A stretch of 64,000 nucleotides of DNA from Mannheimia haemolytica (lineage in GTDB: Bacteria; Pseudomonadota; Gammaproteobacteria; Enterobacterales; Pasteurellaceae): assembly GCF_004342115.1 (NCBI RefSeq), contig NZ_SMAC01000005.1:1-64000 (forward strand). Direction: 5' to 3'. Below the pieces are notes generated by a model. The model searched no databases. It worked only from the letters and a program-made list of their open reading frames with translations, and was not told the origin of the DNA. Made by a program: the position numbers and the translations under genes. Shown one piece after another: positions 1 through 9,553 of the stretch; position 1 is the first letter of the stretch, and each line of letters starts with the position of its first letter.

Positions 1-47
1 TTATCTCCTGCTACATCGCAAATAGTGCTTTCTCTTAATTTAATATT

Positions 48-296
48 TTAAAGACGTGCGATTTGTTCAAATACCTGTGGGGATTGTTCCACTAAGCTCA
101 TTTGCGGATAGCTACCGATTCTATTTTTTGTGCTTCGCTTGCCTGTTTTGGGGCTGATATAGCTATAAATCCATACTTTCGCTTTTTTCTGTGCAAGAAT
201 AAATAGCCCGTTACTGTCTGCGATAGGCTTCGCATTTGGGGAATATTTAAGATTTTTTAGTAATGTGTCTGAAAGTGTTTTTTTAGTTGCAGTCAT
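48..296 (-). pseudogene. N-terminal fragment of a tyrosine-family phage/island integrase
   Basis: The first ~65 residues look like the N-terminal arm-binding domain (DUF4102 type) of P4-like tyrosine integrases, including the IGSYPQMSL segment that normally leads into the core-binding region. After that segment the sequence diverges and stops at residue 82, where an intact integrase has about 400 residues; the catalytic Arg and Tyr regions are absent. I see no continuation in the other minus-strand frames down to base 1. The gene reads away from the adjacent tRNA gene, as usual for integrases that target a tRNA 3' end. I read it as a remnant of an integrated element extending left of the window. 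The family is fairly sure; being non-functional follows from its length. Confidence 0.72.
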
Positions 297-331
297 TTCT
301 TCTAATCCTTGATATATAAGGGTTTATCGAA

Positions 332-390
332 GTTTATGATCCCTAAATTTTCCCGTTTTCAAAATAGGGATCATTTTAGGGATCATAAAC
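332..390. repeat. Perfect 16-bp inverted repeat with a third copy of TAGGGATCAT
   Basis: The arm at 332-347 is perfectly complementary to the arm at 375-390. The decamer TAGGGATCAT occurs directly at 365-374 and 377-386, 12 bp apart, and inverted at 336-345. The array lies between the integrase start codon and the tRNA gene, where integrase or excisionase arm-type sites or an autorepressor operator would be expected. The repeat is seen directly; the role is inference. Confidence 0.8.
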
Positions 391-498
391 GCTAAGATAC
401 AATGCAACTAAAGAAGACAATAAGAGACTATAAAATAATCTAAGTTCTTGATTTTATAGTAAATTTGAGACAATGAAAGACAATATGCAACGCTTAAA

Positions 499-574
499 TG
501 GTCCCCCCAGCCGGACTTGAACCAGCGACCAAGCGATTATGAGTCGCCTGCTCTAACCACTGAGCTATGGGGGG
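499..574 (-). tRNA. ileX: tRNA-Ile2 (anticodon CAU, lysidine-modified)
   Basis: On the minus strand a 76-nt cloverleaf can be drawn. It has a 7-bp acceptor stem of C:G pairs closed by A:U, a D-arm beginning UAGCUC, an anticodon loop CUCAUAA, a T-arm with loop UUCAAGU, discriminator A and an encoded CCA. From the D-arm through the anticodon arm the sequence is nearly identical to E. coli tRNA-Ile2, which reads AUA after TilS converts C34 to lysidine; initiator and elongator tRNA-Met differ in these arms. The neighbouring integrase fragment suggests its 3' end served as an integration target. Isotype confidence is high. Confidence 0.93.
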
Positions 575-667
575 ATTTGAAAAGTGGTTGGAATTATAGA
601 GAAAAACCGAGTAGTCGTCTAGAGGCAGAAGATTACTCGGTTAATTATTGAACGAGAGAAAATAGGG

Positions 668-1405
668 TTATTCTGTTCGCCAAATTAAGGTTGCCATTCG
701 CCCGGTTTGTTTGTCTCGGCGGTAGGAAAAAAACAGTTCTGGTTGGCTGTAGGTGCAATATTCACCGCCTGAAATGGCGGTAATGCCTAATTTATTCAGA
801 CGTTGGGTGGCAATTTGGTAAAGATTTCCTAAAAATTTACCGCTTGTAGTGCTGTCTTCAATAAAGGCTTCTTTCGCTCTTGGGTCAAAAGCACAGAATT
901 GGTCTGCCACTTCACTCCCGACTTGAAAAGCATTCGGTCCGATAGCCGGCCCTAGCCAAGCTGATATTTCGTGTGGCGGGCAGTTGAATTTCTCTACCGT
1001 CGCCTCTAATATGCCATCGCATAACCCACGCCAGCCGGCGTGTGCCGCCGCAATTTCCGACCCGTCTTGGCTGGCAAATAATACCGGCAAACAATCTGCA
1101 GTCATCACTAAGCAGACTTGGTTTGGTTGATTGGTGTAAATCGCATCGGCTTTAATATTATCACCTGAATAGGGAAGTTCAATCACTCGGGTGCTGTGAG
1201 TTTGGGTTAAAAACAGCGGAGCTTGTGGTAATTGAAATTTCTCAACCAATAAAGCACGATTTTGAGCGATATCTTGTGGCTCGTCATTAACGTGATCACC
1301 TAAGTTGAAACTGTCAAAAGGCGGTTTGCTTACTCCGCCTGTTCTTAAGGTCGTCAGTGCGTGAATATGTTTAGGCACATTCCAATTTGGAATAATTTTA
1401 TCCAT
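668..1405 (-). CDS. pgeF: Peptidoglycan editing factor PgeF (YfiH, multicopper laccase-like fold)
   Basis: This 245-residue cytoplasmic protein belongs to the YfiH/PgeF family, which hydrolyses wrongly incorporated L-Ser-containing muropeptide precursors (UDP-MurNAc-L-Ser) and was earlier labelled polyphenol oxidase. The metal-site motifs are visible: an early TQTHS His, ADCLPV with its Cys, and AAHAGWRG with its His. The length matches the family. I use the ATG at 1403-1405 because the start lines up with homologs; the open frame extends two codons further to a TTG. No strong ribosome-binding site is visible. ridA lies just upstream on the same strand, 31 bp away, so the two may be co-transcribed. 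Confidence 0.9.
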   Translation of the reverse strand: MDKIIPNWNVPKHIHALTTLRTGGVSKPPFDSFNLGDHVNDEPQDIAQNRALLVEKFQLPQAPLFLTQTHSTRVIELPYSGDNIKADAIYTNQPNQVCLVMTADCLPVLFASQDGSEIAAAHAGWRGLCDGILEATVEKFNCPPHEISAWLGPAIGPNAFQVGSEVADQFCAFDPRAKEAFIEDSTTSGKFLGNLYQIATQRLNKLGITAISGGEYCTYSQPELFFSYRRDKQTGRMATLIWRTE

Positions 1406-1436
1406 TTGCAAAAAATCTCAAGAAAATGACCGCTTG

Positions 1437-1823
1437 TTATCGGCGTACTGCAATCGCTTCGATCTCAATGCCAACATCTTTTGGTAAACGAGCCACTTCT
1501 ACGCAAGAACGAGCCGGAAAATTAGGGTGTTCGTTTTCTTGGAAGAAGGCTTGGTATTCCGCATTTACCTTTGCGAAGTCGTTAAGATCTTTGACAAATA
1601 CGGTGGTCTTTACAATATCGGCAACGGTTAAGCCGGCTTGTTCGATAATGGCTTTCACGTTGTTCAGAGATTGGCGGGTTTGTTGCACAATATCACTCGG
1701 GATTTCGCCGGTTTCAGGATTCACGGGAATTTGCCCAGAAGTTAAAACCATATTGCCTAAATCAACTGCTTGCACATAAGGCCCAATCGCTGCCGGTGCA
1801 TTTTCTGTGTGGATAACTGTCAT
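1437..1823 (-). CDS. ridA: RidA-family enamine/imine deaminase
   Basis: This is a 128-residue member of the YjgF/YER057c/UK114 family. RidA proteins hydrolyse reactive 2-aminoacrylate and related imines released by PLP enzymes, which protects the cell from enzyme damage. The family signature PARSCVEVARLP is present near residue 105 and contains the catalytic arginine. The GPYVQAV and SGQIPVNPETGEI segments are also typical. The length is standard. A ribosome-binding site (AGAGGAA) lies just before the ATG. It is divergent from yejK across an 80-bp promoter region and upstream of pgeF on the same strand. Confidence 0.93.
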   Translation of the reverse strand: MTVIHTENAPAAIGPYVQAVDLGNMVLTSGQIPVNPETGEIPSDIVQQTRQSLNNVKAIIEQAGLTVADIVKTTVFVKDLNDFAKVNAEYQAFFQENEHPNFPARSCVEVARLPKDVGIEIEAIAVRR

Positions 1824-1903
1824 CTTGTGTTCCTCTTAATGAAAAATAAACGGATTAATGATAATATCTTTTCTTATTATTTGGAATAAAGAGAAGTGAA
1901 TTA

Positions 1904-2905
1904 ATGAGCATTAATGTTTCTGAAATCGTGTTACATCAATTACAAAAAACAGAGGGCGAGAACCCGGAGCTTAATACGTTTTTGCGAGAAAATTTATTGG
2001 CAATTTCCCCTGAAGTCGATCAAATGATGTTGCAATTACATCAAGCCTATCAAAGTAAAGCAAAGGCTTACGGTATATTTAAACCGGAGTCGGTTTTCGC
2101 TCAACAGCTCAACCGCTTGTTGGAGCAAGAAACCGATTTTTTACCTTTTAGCCATAGCTGTGCCAAAATGCTTGCAGCAGAGCTGATTAAATATCCGTTT
2201 GCCGATGGTGGCACTTTTATTTTGTGTCGTTACACTTTTTTAGCTACCGAATATTTGTTTATTGCGTTGATTGATAGCCGTAATTCAATGCTGGTTGATG
2301 AGCAGTTAGAGATTAAACGCACGCAATATCTCGAAATTGCACAATATGATATTGCCTGCCGCATTAATTTAACTGAACTGAAACTTGACGCAACGTCAAA
2401 TCGCTATTTAACTTTTGTGAAAGGCAGAGTAGGGCGTAAAATTGCCGATTTCTTTATGGATTTTTTAAGTGCGGAAGAAGGGTTTAATCCACAATTGCAA
2501 AATCAAACCTTGTTGCAAGCGGTGAGCGATTATTGTGAGCAAGGGGAGTTATCTGCCCCTCAAACTCGAGAAGTGAAAAAGCAGGTGTTTGAATATTGTA
2601 AAGGGCAGATAAATAGTGGAGAGGAAATTGCGTTAAATGAGCTTTCCAACGCATTGCCAACACTGAATGAAATCGATTTTGCCCAATTTACGCAAGAGCA
2701 AGAATACGGCTTGGAAGAGAATATTCCGCCTATGCGAAATGCCCTTAAAACCCTGACGAAATTTTCCGGTTCGGGCAAAGGAGTAACGATTAGCTTTAAC
2801 GCAGAATTATTAGGAGAGCGTTTAATTTGGGATGAACTAAACGACACACTGACAATCAAAGGATTACCGGCAAATCTGCGTGACCAGCTGGAACGTAACA
2901 AATAA
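1904..2905 (+). CDS. yejK: Nucleoid-associated protein YejK (NdpA)
   Basis: The 333-residue protein matches the length and sequence character of E. coli YejK (335 aa), a nucleoid-associated protein. Recognisable features are the early [12 protein letters not shown] segment, the central [18 protein letters not shown] region and the C-terminal part ending in [10 protein letters not shown]. Its molecular role beyond nucleoid association is poorly defined in the family. One intragenic uptake-sequence core (ACCGCTTGT, 2112-2120) is present. It is divergent from ridA and is followed by bamE after 66 bp. Confidence 0.92.
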   Translation: MSINVSEIVLHQLQKTEGENPELNTFLRENLLAISPEVDQMMLQLHQAYQSKAKAYGIFKPESVFAQQLNRLLEQETDFLPFSHSCAKMLAAELIKYPFADGGTFILCRYTFLATEYLFIALIDSRNSMLVDEQLEIKRTQYLEIAQYDIACRINLTELKLDATSNRYLTFVKGRVGRKIADFFMDFLSAEEGFNPQLQNQTLLQAVSDYCEQGELSAPQTREVKKQVFEYCKGQINSGEEIALNELSNALPTLNEIDFAQFTQEQEYGLEENIPPMRNALKTLTKFSGSGKGVTISFNAELLGERLIWDELNDTLTIKGLPANLRDQLERNK

Positions 2906-2971
2906 TGGAAAATTTTTATCAGTTTAGGTATTATCTCGTTATCTGAATTTTGGATTATCAAAAGGTCAATT

Positions 2972-3313
2972 ATGAAAATGAAATCTCTTTTAGCTGCAAT
3001 GTTGCTTGCACTGGGTGTAACGGCTTGTTCAACCGTTGAGAAAGTGGTGTACCGTATTGATGTACCGCAAGGCAATTACTTAGAACAAGATAAAATTGCT
3101 CAACTTAAAGTCGGTATGACAGCGGAACAAGTTGAATATTTGCTTGGTACACCAATGTTAAAGAACATTTTTGAAACCCACCGTTGGGATTATGTGTTTA
3201 TTAAACGTGAAGGTTATAAAGATCCTGAACAACGCAATCTGTTTATTTATTTTGATGCTAAAGGGTTAGTATCAAAAATTGATGACAGCAATGCGAATGC
3301 AGAACAAAAATAG
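2972..3313 (+). CDS. bamE: Outer-membrane assembly lipoprotein BamE (SmpA)
   Basis: This 113-residue precursor has a lipoprotein signal peptide ending in LGVTAC, giving lipidation at Cys19. BamE is a small lipoprotein of the BAM complex that inserts beta-barrel proteins into the outer membrane. The conserved GNYLEQDKIAQLKVGMT region, VEYLLGTPML and the RWDYVFI strand are all present, and the length is normal. An intrinsic terminator follows immediately, so it is probably the end of its transcript. Confidence 0.95.
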   Translation: MKMKSLLAAMLLALGVTACSTVEKVVYRIDVPQGNYLEQDKIAQLKVGMTAEQVEYLLGTPMLKNIFETHRWDYVFIKREGYKDPEQRNLFIYFDAKGLVSKIDDSNANAEQK

Positions 3314-3332
3314 GACGATTTGCTGGTTCGAA

Positions 3333-3364
3333 AAGCCCACTTTTAAAAGTGGGCTTATTTTTTT
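3333..3364 (+). terminator. Intrinsic terminator after bamE
   Basis: AAGCCCACTTTT pairs with AAAAGTGGGCTT with almost no loop, followed by a T-rich tract (TATTTTTTT). It sits 20 bp after the bamE stop codon. Confidence 0.9.
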
Positions 3365-3454
3365 GAATAAAAAATAAGCATTTAAACTTAATTTTTCTTA
3401 TTTTAATGATAAATTTTTCTAATCTATCTTTTCAAAGCTAAAATTGCTTGCTAG

Positions 3455-4846
<1,392 letters not shown>

Positions 4847-4868
4847 TTTATTATCCCTATTATTCAAG

Positions 4869-4899
4869 AACTGCCTCGATATATCGAGGCAGTTTTTTT
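4869..4899 (+). terminator. Intrinsic terminator after gdhA
   Basis: A 12-bp perfect stem, AACTGCCTCGAT with ATCGAGGCAGTT around a 2-nt centre, is followed by a run of seven T. It lies 23 bp after the gdhA stop codon. Confidence 0.93.
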
Positions 4900-5007
4900 A
4901 TTTTAGGTTGTAGCTAGAGACAAGCTAAATTGAAATCGTATTTCATTTGCCAATTATGGTAAAATCTATGCCAATCTCAGTTTTAGCAGTATGTGAAAGG
5001 GCAGTAT

Positions 5008-7137
5008 ATGATCATTACGATGAAAGATATCGCAAAGGAAGCAAATGTTTCGTTAGGAACAGTATCGAATGTATTAAACGGAAAAAGTAATGTTAGCTTA
5101 GCTAAAATAGAAAAAGTACAAGCTGCCGTTGAAAAGTTGGGTTATCGTAAAAATATTCAAGCCTCTACGTTAAAAAGTGGCACAAGTAATAAAATTGCTA
5201 TTATATTGCCCAATATTACAGAGCTGAAATATGCCTGTTTATATGAAAATCTTGATTTAATTTGTACGCAAAATGATTTATCTCTCATTCTTTATTTAAC
5301 GCATAATCGAGAAGATAGAGAAAAACAAATTATTCAAAATATAAAGCAAGATAACTATTTGCGTATTATTTTAGATAGTTGCCTAAATAATGCAGACTAT
5401 TATTACGATGAAGTAAAAGACCAAGATAAATTTATTTTTGTTTATCGTTACCTTAAAAATGCAAAACATTTTATTGGTTTTGATTATCTTCCTGTGATTG
5501 GTGATCTTATAAAGCATATGAAAGCTCATCATCTAGAAAATATTGCCTTCATTAAAGATAATAATTGTGATTGGGGTGGAACAGTATGCGATTATTTGGC
5601 AAGTTATAGTCAAAAAAATAATATTAAAATATTGTTTTTCACCCAAAAGGAATCCATTCATAAATTATCGTTTGAATTGGCTCAAAGCATTCATCGGTTT
5701 GATGGCATTATTGTGCCTTCATTTAATTCTGCTAAAATCTTATATAGTTCATTTTGTTTATCAAATAAGATACCACCTAAAATATACACCTGCTATAAAA
5801 ATAGCTTTAATAATGATGACCGATTTTTTCAATATAGATTAGATTACGATTTTATTTCTAATCAGATCTTATCTATTCTTCGAGAAGACAATGCTATCAT
5901 AAAAGAGCATCACTTTGGGTTTCCAAATATTATAGAAAGCTCAAATAATACACTACCTCATCAAGAAATTAATTTACTTGCAGTCCAGACACCATCAACA
6001 GAATCTCTTAGAAAATTATTACCTTATTTTGAAATGCTTACCGGGATTCAAGTCAATATTGATACATACTCATTTGAGCAAATTCCTGCGGTGCTGGAAA
6101 ATGATCAAGTAGAGAAAAAATATGATCTGGTGCGAATTGATATGGAAAGTCTGCCTTATTTTGCGGAAAAATATTTCTTACCCCTTAATAGTATAGGAAG
6201 AGAACACCTAGAATTATGTTTTTCCGCAAGTATTATTGAACGCTTTTGTCTGTTTCAAGATAAACTCTATGCTATTCCGTTTGACCCAAGCATACAGATG
6301 TTATTCTATCGAGACGATATTTTTAATGATGTTAAAGTAAAAAGATTGTTTTATGAAAAAAACAAAAAAGAATTATCTTTGCCAAATAATTTCGAGCAAT
6401 TTAACCAACTGTCTGATTTCTTTAAAAATCATTTGCCTGAAGAGTTCGGCGTAAAATATGGCTCTGCGTTAATTGTCAATGATGAGGGAACATTAGCCTC
6501 TGAATTTTTAATGCGTTATTATGCGTTATCAGATTCTATTTTTATGGAAAATGTACTGAAGTTAGAAATGCAGTCGGCTAAAAAAGCGTTAAAACAACTT
6601 AAAGCCTTTTATCAGTCAGCGAAATTATTGGAGCAAGGCTGGTGGAAAGATGCGGTTGAATTGTTTAATTTAGGCGAAATTCCAATGCTTATTGTGTATA
6701 TGAACCATTTCTTACCATTATCACATAAAGGGTTAATGTTGCCACTTGGCGTTTCTACATTACCGAATAATCGAGCATTAATGGGGGGCGGCTCATTAGC
6801 CATAATGAAACAAACACAGAAAATAGCAGCCTGTGAAACATTTTTTAATTGGTTTTTAGACAATACCACCCAAGAACAATATGTTCAGTTAGGGGGCAGT
6901 TCAGCTAAAAGAGATATTGTAGAAAATCAGAATATAACTAAGTATTTGCCTTGGTTACCTTTAGCATTAAAAGGCGATTTCAGCGGTGTAAGAGAGAATA
7001 GTAATAGTCGTCAAGAAGCGATTAATTTAAGACAAGCTGAAAATATTATAGGTGGTGTTGTTAATGTGTATTTAACCACTGATATGAATGAAGTTGAGGT
7101 GGTGAACTTGATTAATGCAAGGTTAAGCCAGCTATGA
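5008..7137 (+). CDS. LacI-type transcriptional regulator fused to an ABC sugar-binding-protein-like domain
   Basis: The N-terminus (about residues 4-50) is a standard LacI helix-turn-helix with VSLGTVSNVLNG and a hinge segment YRKNIQASTLKSG. Residues ~60-300 resemble a periplasmic-binding-fold effector domain. Residues ~325-709 form a second module unlike LacI proteins: it resembles type-1 extracellular sugar-binding proteins, for example AIPFDPSIQMLFYRDDIF, GGGSLAIMKQ and LGGSSAKRD. The total of 709 residues is twice the LacI norm, and there is no signal peptide, so the binding module should act in the cytoplasm as an extra sensor. I use the ATG at 5008 because AAGGG lies 6 nt upstream; an in-frame GTG lies at 4993. 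It converges on the permease/galT operon, whose promoter carries LacI-type operators. The fused ligand domain and the target are inferred. Confidence 0.85.
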   Translation: MIITMKDIAKEANVSLGTVSNVLNGKSNVSLAKIEKVQAAVEKLGYRKNIQASTLKSGTSNKIAIILPNITELKYACLYENLDLICTQNDLSLILYLTHNREDREKQIIQNIKQDNYLRIILDSCLNNADYYYDEVKDQDKFIFVYRYLKNAKHFIGFDYLPVIGDLIKHMKAHHLENIAFIKDNNCDWGGTVCDYLASYSQKNNIKILFFTQKESIHKLSFELAQSIHRFDGIIVPSFNSAKILYSSFCLSNKIPPKIYTCYKNSFNNDDRFFQYRLDYDFISNQILSILREDNAIIKEHHFGFPNIIESSNNTLPHQEINLLAVQTPSTESLRKLLPYFEMLTGIQVNIDTYSFEQIPAVLENDQVEKKYDLVRIDMESLPYFAEKYFLPLNSIGREHLELCFSASIIERFCLFQDKLYAIPFDPSIQMLFYRDDIFNDVKVKRLFYEKNKKELSLPNNFEQFNQLSDFFKNHLPEEFGVKYGSALIVNDEGTLASEFLMRYYALSDSIFMENVLKLEMQSAKKALKQLKAFYQSAKLLEQGWWKDAVELFNLGEIPMLIVYMNHFLPLSHKGLMLPLGVSTLPNNRALMGGGSLAIMKQTQKIAACETFFNWFLDNTTQEQYVQLGGSSAKRDIVENQNITKYLPWLPLALKGDFSGVRENSNSRQEAINLRQAENIIGGVVNVYLTTDMNEVEVVNLINARLSQL

Positions 7138-7153
7138 ATAAAACAGCTTGCTA

Positions 7154-8349
7154 TTAGGTCGCCTTTTCATTTTTAAATAGCGTTAAAAATAAAATACCGG
7201 CAACCAATGCAATCGCACTTGGATATAACCAAAATTCTGACCATTGCTCAGCAATGAGAGGCAGTTGATGCTGCGTGATAACATTATTATAGATAATGCC
7301 GATAATATAAGAGGCAACCAACACTCCAATATCGTTAGAAAGCATGAAGCGTAAACTTTGTGCTTGCGTTCGAATATGATCATTTGCCTTGTATTAATAT
7401 AGACATCGCCTGTGGCAAAGAAGAATGTCCAACATACTCCTTGTAATGCCAAGCTTATAACGATGTAAGTTAGCGGTGTTGTAGCAGTTGCGGCAATCGA
7501 CAGTAAATAAGTGCGAATAAACCAAGCAATAATGCCCATCCCCATTACCCATTTAAAGCCAAATTTCTTGATACTTAAGCTAAGCAATAGCATAAAAATA
7601 ACTTCTGATATAACTGCTATTTGCATCATATTGGCGGCATTGAGCTGAAAGTCTTGCAGATAAACCGAAATATAAGCACTATAAGAGGTTTTAGTCAGCA
7701 TTAATAACATCGTTACCGCCATAAAAATGGTAAAGAACTTATCTCGGAATAGAATAAATGCGTCTAGACATAATAAGGTTTTCCAGTTTATTACGCTATG
7801 ACGGGCAGCCGGCGGTGTATTCGGTAAGGTGAAACAATATAAGCCACATATCAACGATGAGAATGCTGCTATTTCAAAAACGATCACTTGGTCAAAAATA
7901 TTGAAATAGCCCATAATAAGTCCGGCAGTAATAAAGCCAATATTGCCAAAAATACGAATGAATGGAAAATTTCTACTGTCAGATAAATGCTGAAATGTAA
8001 TGCTATTAGAAAGTGCGGTTGTGGGGTAATAGAGCAATCCCACTATAAAAATCAGCATAAAGAATTGAGAATATTCATTATGTAATATAGTTGAGGGAAT
8101 TTGATACAAAATCACACTGTTCAGTAGGTGTAGAATAGCGATAGTTTTCTGTGCTGCCAAAAATCTATCGGCGATCATTCCAATAAATAGCGGTGAAATA
8201 AGGGTTGCAAGTCCAAGTAAAGCATAGGTAGAACCAATGCTGTTTTTCATTCCATAATCTGCTAATACCGCCCCAATGGTCATATTCCACGCCCCTTGGG
8301 TGAAGTATTGCAGAAACATCATAATTAAAAGTCTTGAAACATTGAACAT
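7154..8349 (-). pseudogene. MFS permease of the nucleoside/sugar:H+ symporter type, frameshifted near 7387-7391
   Basis: From 8349 downward the frame encodes about 320 residues of a 12-helix MFS permease resembling the NupG/XapB group, beginning MFNVSRLLIMMFLQYFTQGA. At GDVYINT, near 7390, the frame is lost and an unrelated tail follows. The true C-terminus is in another frame: an ANDHIRTQAQSLRFMLS segment followed by two membrane segments, ending at 7154. A one-base loss in the ACAAGG region explains this. Repaired, the protein would be about 400 residues, normal for the family. It is the last gene after galT on the minus strand. Either it is a recent pseudogene or there is a base error in this sequence. 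Confidence 0.82.
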
Positions 8350-8371
8350 ATCAACCGTATTTTCTAAAGGA

Positions 8372-8413
8372 GGAATATATTTAGTGGCTAAAATTGTTAT
8401 CTAAATATATTCC
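8372..8413. repeat. 13-bp perfect inverted repeat between galT and the permease gene
   Basis: GGAATATATTTAG (8372-8384) and CTAAATATATTCC (8401-8413) are exact complements around a 16-nt loop. The hairpin falls between the galT stop and the permease start in the same transcript and has no following T-run. It could set mRNA processing or the expression ratio of the two genes. Confidence 0.75.
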
Positions 8414-8424
8414 GTGTTGAAAAA

Positions 8425-9477
8425 TTAATTTTCTTTTTGCTTATAGTGAACATCGCTCAAAGAGGCTAAACGCTGTGCAGCTTGCTCAGGTGTGAGGTCT
8501 CTTTGGGTTTCGGCTAACATTTCATAACCTACCATAAATTTACGCACTGTCGCAGAGCGGAGCAGTGGCGGATAGAATGTAGCGTGCAGTTGCCAATGTT
8601 CAATATCTCGTCCATCTTTAAAGAATGGAGCAAAATGCCACCCCATAGAATAAGGGAAAGAGCATTCAAATAAGTTATCATAACGAGTCGTGAGTAATTT
8701 AATCGCATAAGTTAAATCCTGTTTTTCTGACTCGGTAAGTTCATTCATTCTTTTAATATGGCGTTTTTTCGGCATTAGCATTGTTTCAAACGACCACGTA
8801 GCCCAATAGGGTACAACTGCGATCCAATGTTCTGTTTCGATCACCGTTCTTTGACCATCATTCATCTCAAGCTGAGCATAATCTAGCAAAAGATTTGAGC
8901 CATTTTTCTGATAATAGCGAACTAAATTTTTATCTTTTTTCTCAATTTCGTTAGGTAAAAAAGAATTTGCCCAAATTTGCCCGTGTGGGTGAGGCTGGGA
9001 ACAGCCCATCATTGCCCCTTTATTTTCAAATACTTGCACCCATACATAATCTTTGCTTAATTCTTCAAGCTGCTCATTCCAAGTATCAACAATGCCTTTA
9101 ATTGCGGTAATAGGTAATTCAGGCAAGGTTTTGCTGTGATCAGGCGAAAAGCAGATGACTCTCGCCAGCCCTTGAACACCTTGAATCTTAAGGAGTGGGT
9201 GAGATGTTTCCGGCGAGTTGGGCGAATCCGGCATTAAGGCGGCAAAATCATTGCTGAATACAAAGGTGCCTTTATAGTCCGGATTTTGCTCCCCTGAAAC
9301 TCGGTTGTTATTCGGGCATAAAAAACAAGTGGGATCATAACTCGGTAATTCATCAGTCGGTGCTTTATCCACCTGCCCGCTCCAAGGGCGTTTGGCTCGG
9401 TGTGGAGAGACTAAAATCCACTCATCTTTCAACGGATTATAACGGCGATGAGGGTGTTCATTAATATCGAATTGCAT
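8425..9477 (-). CDS. galT: Galactose-1-phosphate uridylyltransferase
   Basis: GalT exchanges UMP between UDP-glucose and galactose-1-phosphate in the Leloir pathway. The protein is very close to E. coli GalT throughout. The active-site [15 protein letters not shown] (nucleophilic His of HPH), the zinc-site CFLC cysteines and the terminal [13 protein letters not shown] are present. I choose the ATG at 9475-9477 (MQFDIN): AGGA lies 7 nt upstream and the start then aligns with homologs at 350 residues, whereas the open frame reaches to 9540. No galK, galM or galE is adjacent, which is unusual. The neighbours are instead an organophosphate antiporter and a phosphodiesterase. Confidence 0.95.
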   Translation of the reverse strand: MQFDINEHPHRRYNPLKDEWILVSPHRAKRPWSGQVDKAPTDELPSYDPTCFLCPNNNRVSGEQNPDYKGTFVFSNDFAALMPDSPNSPETSHPLLKIQGVQGLARVICFSPDHSKTLPELPITAIKGIVDTWNEQLEELSKDYVWVQVFENKGAMMGCSQPHPHGQIWANSFLPNEIEKKDKNLVRYYQKNGSNLLLDYAQLEMNDGQRTVIETEHWIAVVPYWATWSFETMLMPKKRHIKRMNELTESEKQDLTYAIKLLTTRYDNLFECSFPYSMGWHFAPFFKDGRDIEHWQLHATFYPPLLRSATVRKFMVGYEMLAETQRDLTPEQAAQRLASLSDVHYKQKEN

Positions 9478-9508
9478 AAACATATCCTGATTATAATAGA
9501 CGGAACAG

Positions 9509-9532
9509 ACCGCTTGCCTAAACAAGCGGTCA
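9509..9532. repeat. Inverted pair of DNA-uptake sequences (hairpin)
   Basis: GACCGCTTG (9509-9517) and CAAGCGGTC (9523-9531) form a 9-bp stem between the antiporter gene and galT. Inverted uptake-sequence pairs often double as transcription terminators in Pasteurellaceae. Here the T-run is on the plus-strand side (ATTTTT), so for the minus-strand operon it may only attenuate. Confidence 0.8.
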
Positions 9533-9553
9533 TTTTTCATTGAAAATTTGCAA

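Noticed and set aside
1-47. Continuation of the integrase or another gene at the left edge
   Set aside because: The minus-strand frame after the stop encodes NIKLRESTICDVAGD, but it is too short to identify and the integrase core does not resume.
2560-3075. 171-codon minus-strand ORF opposite yejK and bamE
   Set aside because: It is antisense to two well-recognised genes and shows no family features.
4931-4945. TGAAATCGTATTTCA upstream of the LacI-SBP gene as an autoregulatory operator
   Set aside because: Its arms are spaced by an odd five bases with no CG centre, unlike the perfect operators at 12012 and 12046. It may still be weak, but I do not list it.
7154-7345. Separate 63-residue membrane protein gene
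   Set aside because: Its sequence is the missing C-terminus of the upstream MFS permease in another frame, so it belongs to the frameshifted gene.
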